A DNA stretch of 64,000 nt, from assembly GCF_048544455.1 (NCBI RefSeq), contig NC_133537.1, positions 15,623,541-15,687,540 on the forward strand, given 5' to 3'. This document shows, piece after piece, positions 56,621 to 64,000 of this stretch. Below the pieces are notes generated by a model that worked only from the letters and a program-made list of their open reading frames with translations, searched no databases and was not told where the DNA came from. Position 1 is the first letter of the stretch. Each line of letters starts with the position of its first letter. The position numbers and the translations under genes are program-made. Source of the DNA: Silene latifolia. Taxonomy: Eukaryota > Streptophyta > Magnoliopsida > Caryophyllales > Caryophyllaceae.

Positions 56621-57281
56621 TTACACATCATGTTTTGCGTCAAATTTGTCTACTACAACCAATAAAGGTTGCATAGGTTTATGATTTACGTTATAGCGAA
56701 GACAATAAGTTTCAGTTTAACTCAATAGTTTACATACCTGGAAAAAGAAAGGGGCTTGTCTTTTAACCGCAGCAAACAGATCAGAACTCGTAAACGTTTC
56801 AGTGTGGGACTTTTTTTTTTGCAGGAGATCCTCTTAAAATGGTCGATTTACCAGATAAAGCTCATTCCATAACTAACTTCTTAGTTGCGGCATTTGGCGA
56901 ATATTTAACAGATGATATGATATTGTGGTTACCAAGGATTCTTCCAAACAACTTCTCACAATCAATTTTGTATCTTATCTGAAACATAAGATATGTCATA
57001 AATGTACAATTATATGAATGTAGAAGAAATAAAACCTTTTTTTTCTATATAAATTGAACGAGAAATCGAATAAATATGTCTAAGTAACCATACCGGATTC
57101 AGCCTGTGGCAATGCCATATCCATTCACAATCGAGGGGAACAACCAAAGGTTTTTGAGGAATAAAGTTCTCCGAATGTTTTGCCAGCAAAGGAAGCCAAA
57201 ATGCATTGTACCTAAAAGATGCAATATTTATAGTCAAACAAATGTAAACTATTGACCGAGATAGGGAAAGTATATAGTTAT

Positions 57282-57836
57282 TAGGGCTGAGAAAAAATCC
57301 GATTATCCAAACCGATCCGAGATCCGATACGTATCTGAGCCGAATTTTTTGATAGCCGATCTGAAAGTTAAGTTTGGATCGGATATCTGATCCGAAATCT
57401 TTGATTTTGGTTTGGGTATGGATATTAGAATTAAGATATTTGGATATCCGATCCGATCCAAAACAATAATTTTCTAGTATAATTTCGTGAAAATAAAATT
57501 TTATCTCTTACAACAACTTAATTTAAGTTTAAAATATTTGAGAAGTATGTAAGTGATACTTAAATTTTATGTCGAGAACATTGAAGTAAGAATACTAGAG
57601 AAAATAATCATGTAAGACGATGATTATGATCGTGTTTTAAACTTAATTTAAAGTAAATTCCAAAATATGGGTATCCGATGGATATCTGCATCCGATCCGA
57701 TTATTTTGGATATCCGAATATTAGATATCCAAAATATTTGGTTTGGATATGGATATCTAACTTTAGAAATTTCTAATATGGATATCCGATCCGAACTAGT
57801 ACTTTGGATCGGATATCCAATCGTTGCTCTACCCTA
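57282..57836. mobile_element. hAT-type non-autonomous element
   Basis: 555 bp with ends TAGGGCTGAGAAAAAATCCG and TCGTTGCTCTACCCTA, flanked by a perfect 8-bp duplication ATAGTTAT (57274-57281, 57837-57844). The TAGGGNTGAG start and the 8-bp duplication are hAT features. The subterminal zones are filled with ATCCGATCCGA and GGATATCC motifs in both orientations, probably transposase binding sites. There is no coding sequence. Confidence 0.92.
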
Positions 57837-57844
57837 ATAGTTAT

Positions 57845-58190
57845 ATACAAGTACAATAACATTATTCACCTGAGGTGATTTCCTTAGATAATGCTAGTTG
57901 ATAAAATAGTTCCCTACATGTAGCTAGTTTAAAAGTAATTCCCACTGTATGGTTGAATTAGCATTGGAGAATCCAAAGTAAATGGCATGGAAAACTTAAA
58001 ACCCTTAAGTAATGTCTTGTCGAAGAATTATTCCCTTCGTATTTCTTATTAATTCCTAATTTATTTTAATTTTAGTAAGTTATTATTATATCACATATAA
58101 TGTTTTTTTATGGAATGTAAGTGATTCTCTTTAAGCTCAAAAACAAGTATTACAAGCTACATCATAATTAGTCATAACAGTTGAACTCGG
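57845..58190. other. Short intergenic piece including LINE 3' end
   Basis: Non-coding. The part beyond about 58080 is likely the 3' untranslated region of the minus-strand LINE that ends here; no poly(A) tail or target duplication is clear. Confidence 0.35.
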
Positions 58191-58191
58191 A

Positions 58192-59099
58192 TTACATCAG
58201 AATAGAATTGATCCATTCTTTATCCCTACTACTCATAGCATTAATCTTCTGATTCATCAGCCTGCTTCTCATCAGGGTTTTACTTTGTGAAATCAGAACC
58301 CTCGGTCTCATTAGCATCCCATCCAGTCTAGCTGCATTTCTCTGCTGCCAAATAACATAATATACGGCCATAAAGACAGCAATGCAAATGTCCCTCTTCA
58401 GCTGTGTCCATTTCCTCCTGCCTAGCCAAATAATTCCATTGCCATGAGGTTCATCAATATATATTAAGCCATGAACAAACACCAGTCATGATCAACCTAG
58501 TATACCCGCACTGTTGGAATAGATGGCTTACACTCTCCTTATCATTATTGCAGATACCACATTGATCATCTGCAATAACCCCAAACCTGAACAATCTGTC
58601 TCTTACATTGTGTGCATTCCTGAGTATCAGCCAGTTCAGAAAACGATGCTTAAGCAGAGCCCATTTGTTCCACACTAGCTTAGCCCAACCTACTTTTGGT
58701 TATTTATGTCTTATCCATTCATATCCAGACCTAACACTATACCCTTTCTGATCACCAAGCCACACACCATCAGTATACACATCCTTCAACACATCCCTAA
58801 TCTTATAAATGGCCTTCCAATTCCCACTCATATGGGTTTTAGGAAGGTGATTCGACCAGTATTCTCCTCTCAAGTATAGTTGGTGAATCCATTTAACCCA
58901 TAAGCTATTAGGCTTGCTATATATCCACCATACTAACTTTCTTATAGTGGCAATATTCTAGTTGAGACTGTATCTAATACCCAAACCACCTTCAGACTTA
59001 GGGAGTACACACCCGTTCCCATCTAACAAGGGGAGCTCTTATATATGTGCTAGTCCTATCCCATAAATAGTTACGATAAATGCTATCTATCTTCTTCAA
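58192..59099 (-). pseudogene. LINE ORF2 C-terminal part (zf-RVT region)
   Basis: On the minus strand, from 59099 downward, the text shows KKIDSIYRNYLWDRT and then the zinc-binding zf-RVT region: WALLKHRFLNWLILRNAHNVRDRLFRFG, DDQCGICNNDKESVSHLFQQCGYTR. A Lys/Arg-rich tail (IWQQRNAARLDGML, SSRDKEWINSILM) ends at 58192. Several frameshifts are present. This is the continuation of the LINE at 62215-64000; the two were separated by the Helitron at 59100-62214. Confidence 0.85.
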
Positions 59100-62000
59100 C
59101 TAGTTTGAATGCCCGTGCGTTGCAACGGGGTAATTAACTTATTTATAATGCAAAAAAAAAAACGTTATAAGCGTTTAATGTTTACAATATATGTCTAATG
59201 ATTTGTTTACATATTATTAAAATATCTCTTTCAAAAAAAAAAATATTAATATATACGTGGGTTAACTCTTATTTATAATTATATAATCACCTTACCTTAT
59301 ATTAATCTTTCGATGTGGGACAATTCTACTATTTATAAGTAATATATTCACAAAAATTGGATTTTTTTTCTGATGTGGGACAATTCTAATATTTATACAT
59401 AATATATATTTATCAAACCTACATTATTTTTCAATGTGGGACAAATAACATACTCAGAATTACACCATCTTTTTTGCACTTAGTTCGACATCCAACCAGA
59501 TCTCGAATACCGAATACAGACAATTGCTACTAATTATATCTAATAGTTATATTTAAATTTAATAATATGATCAAGTACTCTCCATTAATATTTGTACGTT
59601 ATTTTTCTTCAAAAAAAAAATTAAAATAATTGAGATACGGAAATTTTCCGTAGTACCCCTTAGTTTTGTTAGATTTTCCATGTTACCCCTACTTTTAAAA
59701 ATCTGCCCATGGTACCCTTGAGGTTCCATTTTTTTGCCCATGGTACCCTCTAATGTAAAGGCTGTTAAATGGACGTTAAGTTTGATGGCGTGGCAATAAA
59801 ATAACAATTAAAAAATAATACCCCCTTTATTGTTTTATTGGTACGGATATCTCTCTTTTAAATGCAAATTTAATTAACTATATCATTATAATATTGGAAA
59901 TTTCTCATGGTAACCTTGAACTTTGATAGATTACACATGCTACCATTGACGTTTGTTTTCTATTTTTTTATCATAATTAAAATATGTGCAAATGATAAGA
60001 ACCTATACTCTAATGATAGAATATATTTTAACACAATTCTAATTATATTATTTAAACATTGTATATTTACGGATTTACCACACCTACATTATTTTTCAAT
60101 ATGGGACATATAAATTCTATAGGTAGAAAATATAATGATATAAAATTTTAAGAGCTCTCCAAGACAATACTTAAGCGACTCAAAAGATTTTGGGTTGATG
60201 CGTAAGTTCCAAGGATGCTCATAGAATCACCCACATTATGCTATATTTTGATGTGGGAAAATTCAATTTTTTAAATGTAGTATATTTATCACACCTATAT
60301 TATTTTTCAATGTGGGAGATATAACATACTATGAAATACATCATCTTTAATATGTGCAAATTATATGAAATCTATATATACTCTAATGATAGCATTTCTT
60401 ACCATGAATCTAATAATATTATTTTCATAATTTTTTTACCGACATTATTTTGTCAAATGAAATTTAAAAGTTTTTATATGAAAATTAGAAACATCACTTG
60501 AATATAAAATAAGAAATACATAGTATATATTATAATAACTAAAAGATTTTCCAAACATTAACTTAGGTTAGAAATCATTATTGTAGACACAGTAATATAA
60601 ACTCTTTTAAGAGTTATCTCTGACAATACTTAAGGGAATCAAAAGATTTTGGGTTATGACTTCTATTTATAATCATAAGATCACCATGCCTTACGGTAAT
60701 CTTCCGATGTGGGACAATTTTAATATTTATACATAGTATATTCACTACACTTACGTTACTTTTCAATGTAGGACAAATAACATACTAACTACTAAGTACA
60801 CCATTTTTTTTGTACCTACTTTGAGATCAACCCGATTTAATAATGAGAAAATACAATACAATACAATACAATATACACTCTAATGATAGCATTTTTTTTG
60901 TCACAATCTAATTATATAATTTTCATACGATATTTTTTTTCAAATGAAATATAATGTTTTTATATCAAAATAATAAACATCACTTTAATATAATATAGAA
61001 AATGTATATATATGGGACATTTCTATTATTTATACATAATATATTCACAACACCTACAATATTTTTCAATGTGAGACATATAACATACTAAAAAGTCTAT
61101 ATCTTTTATATCAAAAAAATTTTGGATTAATACCTAAGTTTCAAGGATGCCTCCTATTTATATTTATAGAATCACCCTACCGGATACTATTATTTCAATG
61201 TGAGATACATAATTTAATTATTTAGACGTAGTATGTTCATAATGCCTACATTATTTTTCAATGTGAAAGATATAACATACCAAGAAATACATGTCTCTTC
61301 TTAAAAAACCACTATTGTATACATATTATTTTTCTTTGAAGGTAAAAACCACTTAGTCTCGATCATTAGATATGGATCTCTACATCGTACATATAACGAC
61401 TCATTAAAGCCCTATTACTGCATTCAGAAGACAATCATTAGTAAAATCTTTAGTTTTGTATTGTGTCAGGAGACTACCATTAGTCAAACCTTTTAGTTTT
61501 TGATTTTCTTGTTCAACCTTTAGTTATTTTTTGATTTTCTTGTTCATATTCTTAACTCTTTCCCGAGTAATTCCCAACGATTTCCACTTTATTTTTATTT
61601 CATATCGTAGATAACGATAGAAAATCTTAAGAGCTCTTTAAAACAATATTTATGAGACTCAACAAATTTTGGTGGATACATAAGTTCCAAATATGCATCT
61701 TATTTATAATCATAGGATCACATCACCTTATACTAATCTTTCAATGTGGGACAATTCTACTATTTATATGTAGTATATTCACCACACCTACTTATTTTCC
61801 AATGTGGGACAAAATATACTAAAAATTATACAATTTTACGTATTAAGAAGTACACCATCTTTAACATGTGCAAATAATATGAAATTTATACTCTAATGAT
61901 AGCATTTTTTAACACAAAGCTAATTATATTATTTTCATAATTTTTTTAACGATATTTTTTTGCCAAATGAAATGTAAAAGTTTGATATAAAAATTGGAAA

Positions 62001-62137
62001 TATCACTTGAATATAATTTAGGAAATATACATATTATAATAATTAAAAGATTTTCCACTTTATTTTTACATCAAAAATTATACTTTCCTAAATTGATTTT
62101 TGATGATGTGGACGCTCTCAGATCGCTCGAAAAACTC

Positions 62138-62214
<77 letters not shown>
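59100..62214 (-). mobile_element. 3.1-kb non-autonomous Helitron inserted in the LINE
   Basis: On the minus strand it begins TCTATATATATA at 62214. It ends with the hairpin CCCGT-TGCAACGC-ACGGG, eight bases and CTAG (59103-59100). The flanks are A on the 5' side and T on the 3' side, with no duplication, and the LINE text is continuous across the gap apart from one base. The interior has no Rep/helicase gene. It is built of roughly five or more decayed copies of a unit containing ATGTGGGACAATTCTAC, TATTCACCACACCTACATTA, TCTAATGATAGCATTTTTT and CACTTGAATATAA. A 59640-59960 patch with repeats such as CCCATGGTACCCTTGAGG looks like a separate remnant. Confidence 0.85.
62142..62212. repeat. (TA)n microsatellite at the Helitron 5' end
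   Basis: About 35 uninterrupted TA units directly adjoin the TC start of the Helitron. Length is prone to sequencing and replication error. The open frames of Tyr-Ile repeats here are artefacts. Confidence 0.95.
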
Positions 62215-64000
62215 TACCCCTTAGGAATTAAAAAAATATTAGCCCAATATATAAACAGAGATGTGAGCACAGACTGTACCAAAATTAACCTGCCATCATA
62301 GGAGATTTTTCTTTCACCAAATGTTCTAATTCTCTCAATGATTTTTTCAAACAGGATCTGGCATTCCTTCTTCCCAAGTTTCCCAGCAGCAATAGCTACA
62401 CCCAAGTATTTGAAGGGAATTTGACCTTCCATACAACATTAGATAACAATGATCTGGTCTTTAAGCTGTCTTTGAACTCCATTGAAGTAAATATTGGATT
62501 TTTGCTTGTTCATTTCTAGACCAGATGCTGCAGAAAAAGTAGCAAACGATCTTAACAAAAGCATCGCAGATTGTTTATCCCTAGAAAATAGAAGGAGATC
62601 ATCTGCAAACATTAAGTGATGCAGCCTCAGTCTCTCACATAATGAATGGAATTTAAAGTCCAGGACCTCTATAGTAAAGTTCAACACCCTAGTGAGGTAC
62701 TCCATGGCTATAGTGAATACGAGGGGAGAAAGTGGATCCTCTTATCTCAGTCCCTTTTATCCTTTGAAATTTCCAAAAGGCTCTCCATTCAACACTAAAG
62801 AATAAGAATTAGTGGAGACACATTCCATAATTAACTTCTTGAAATGAGTAGGGAAGAGTAATGCATCCATCATCTGACTCAAAAATTGCCAGATGACTGA
62901 GTCATAAGCTTTCTTGAGATCCACCTTAATCAGGCATCTAGGTGAAACTGAAGCTCTACTATAAAGTTTAATAACATCCTGACACACCAGGATATTTTCA
63001 ATAATATTTTTCCCTTTAATAAATCTATCTTGAGTAGGGCTAATGATTTGAGGGAGTACCTTGGCCAATCCGGAACACAGAAGCTTGGAAATAACTTTAT
63101 AAATGACATTGCGGCATGAAATTGGTCTGAACTGAGTTACATTTTCAGGTAGGTTAACTTTGGATACAAGTGTAACAAATGTATGATTCACCTGTTTAAG
63201 GAGCTTACCATATTTGAAAAGATCCTTTACTACAGCACATAGCTCCTCTCCAATCACACCCAAGCATCTTTATAAAAAGCACTTGAATACCCATCAGGGC
63301 CAGGTGCTTTATGACTAGGAATCTGGAATACTGCCTCCTTTATCTCTTCATTAGCTCATAGATAGGCTAAGAACCTCCCAATGTTCCTCATTACAAACTG
63401 CCCCTCTTTGCACCACCTGATCATTAACTGGTCTCAGTTATTCTGTCTCCCCCAGGAGAGATTTATAGAAGGATAAGAATGCTTGCTGAATATGATCAGC
63501 CTCAGTAAGCAAAACACCCTGCTCATTAGCAATTCTTAACACCTTGTTTCTAACTTTTCTACTCTTCATGTAACTGTGAAACACTTTAGAATTACTGTCT
63601 CCTTCACTAATCCAGGTAACCTTAGATTTCTGCATTAATCACAAGCCTTCTATAATTCTTGAAAATCCTTTGCAGCATTAATTTCAATCCCAATCAGATT
63701 AGCATTAGTAGGACCAGTCTTTAACTGAGTACTCTGGACATACTCCAAATGCTTCCAGGCTCTCATAGCATTATTCTCCACATCAGAAAAAAGTTCCTTA
63801 TTCAAACTTTTAAAAGGCTGCTTTAACAGTTTGAGCTTCCTCACAAATTGAAACACAGGGATGTCAGATATTCTAGTCCCCCAAATCTGGTTTATACAAG
63901 GAAGGAATTGTTCTACACCACTCCACATATTGAAATATTTAAAACTACTCTTCTTCTGCCCAATATCACATATAATGTTATTGAATATACAAATCTAAAT
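62215..64000 (-). pseudogene. LINE (L1-like) ORF2: reverse transcriptase region, partial
   Basis: Minus-strand text enters from the right edge: MRAWKHLEYVQSTQL, then VTWISEGDSNSKVFHSYMKSRKVRN. The reverse transcriptase follows: NHTFVTLVSKVNLPENVTQFRPISCRNVIYKVISK, a GLAKVLPQIISPTQDRFIKGKNI block, VDLKKAYDSVIW, the active site LHHLMFADDLLLFSRDKQSA (FADD) and FKYLGVAIAAGKLGKKECQ. The order is that of plant L1-type ORF2, with the endonuclease outside the window. There are at least five breaks, including stops near 62740, 63280-63430 and 63640. It continues at 59099 after the Helitron. Target-primed retrotransposition was its role. Confidence 0.9.

Larger units (their letters stand above)
49816..57211 (-). 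pseudogene. Second GRDP (DUF1399) copy, broken and split by a copia element
   Basis: Exon 2 equivalent: 57211-57094 (YNAFWLPLLAKH to PLDCEWIWHCHRLNP), same 118-bp length as in the intact gene. Exon 3 equivalent: 56978-56738 (RYKIDCEKLFGRIL to FAAVKRQAPFFF), with a stop and frameshift in the middle. Exon 4 equivalent: from 50382 (VSRPHVMDELFLKEAA, then VPTYDIDLMWHTHQLYPDVYCKDM), with a frameshift in a GT run near 50270. After KLDNG the text passes, through another shift, to TKKWVSVNLVSG, which corresponds to the second half of exon 5. Intron 4 and much of exon 5 are therefore deleted. It ends in a Cys-rich stretch (PCINGTGPCTVPC, FKEKCNFGPC) at 49816. No exon 1 was found. Intron 3 contains the copia at 50514-56620. 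Confidence 0.88.

Noticed and set aside
59640-59960. GGTACC-rich patch as a separate complete MITE
   Set aside because: Related blocks at both sides look like direct rather than inverted copies, and no target duplication is visible.
62142-62432. Open frames with long Tyr-Ile repeats
   Set aside because: Translation of the (TA)n microsatellite; the useful part of the frame is LINE text on the minus strand.

Overview
The window is nuclear DNA of a flowering plant, almost certainly a eudicot: it is AT-rich, has GT..AG introns, and is dominated by plant-type LTR retrotransposons (Tekay-like, SIRE-like, Ale-like, Ogre-like), CACTA, PIF/Harbinger, Stowaway, hAT, Helitron, LINE and SINE elements. 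I cannot assign a species. Only one host gene looks intact: a glycine-rich-domain-protein (GRDP/DUF1399) gene on the minus strand at 12833-16385, read here as 8 exons and 833 codons. A second, broken copy of the same gene lies at 49816-57211, also on the minus strand. The two copies are about 33 kb apart and nearly everything between them is transposon.

Left part (1-10.5 kb): the 3' end of a Ty3/gypsy chromovirus (chromodomain at 2-511, LTR 735-2068), then a giant inverted repeat (2135-10534, arms about 1.8-2 kb once insertions are removed) whose arms begin like gypsy LTRs. The left arm holds a Helitron (2498-7008), which holds a 3.6-kb PIF/Harbinger element (3392-6993) and a SINE. The right arm is an empty site for that Helitron. 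A Stowaway MITE sits near the palindrome centre.

Middle part (19.4-44.8 kb): a Russian-doll nest. A small LTR element with a tRNA-Met primer site (19517-44368) holds a minus-strand SIRE-like copia (19710-43918). The SIRE gag holds a plus-strand copia (27760-41512, TSD CTATA). That copia's pol gene holds a 5.3-kb CACTA element (32426-37707, TSD ACT) carrying fragments of a STRUBBELIG-family receptor kinase gene. Each junction was read directly from target-site duplications or from the interrupted reading frame resuming on the other side.

Right part (45-64 kb): an Ogre-like solo LTR (45224-47714, TSD TCAAT), small MITEs and a SINE. The GRDP pseudogene follows, with an intron that received a young Ale-like copia (50514-56620, TSD TTACA); the 5' LTR of that copia was itself split by another solo LTR (50586-52062, TSD GTTTC). 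Next come a hAT MITE (57282-57836) and a minus-strand LINE cut in two by a 3.1-kb Helitron (59100-62214). All retroelement and transposase genes seen here carry stops, frameshifts or lost catalytic residues, so the window reads as a transposon graveyard around one live-looking gene.
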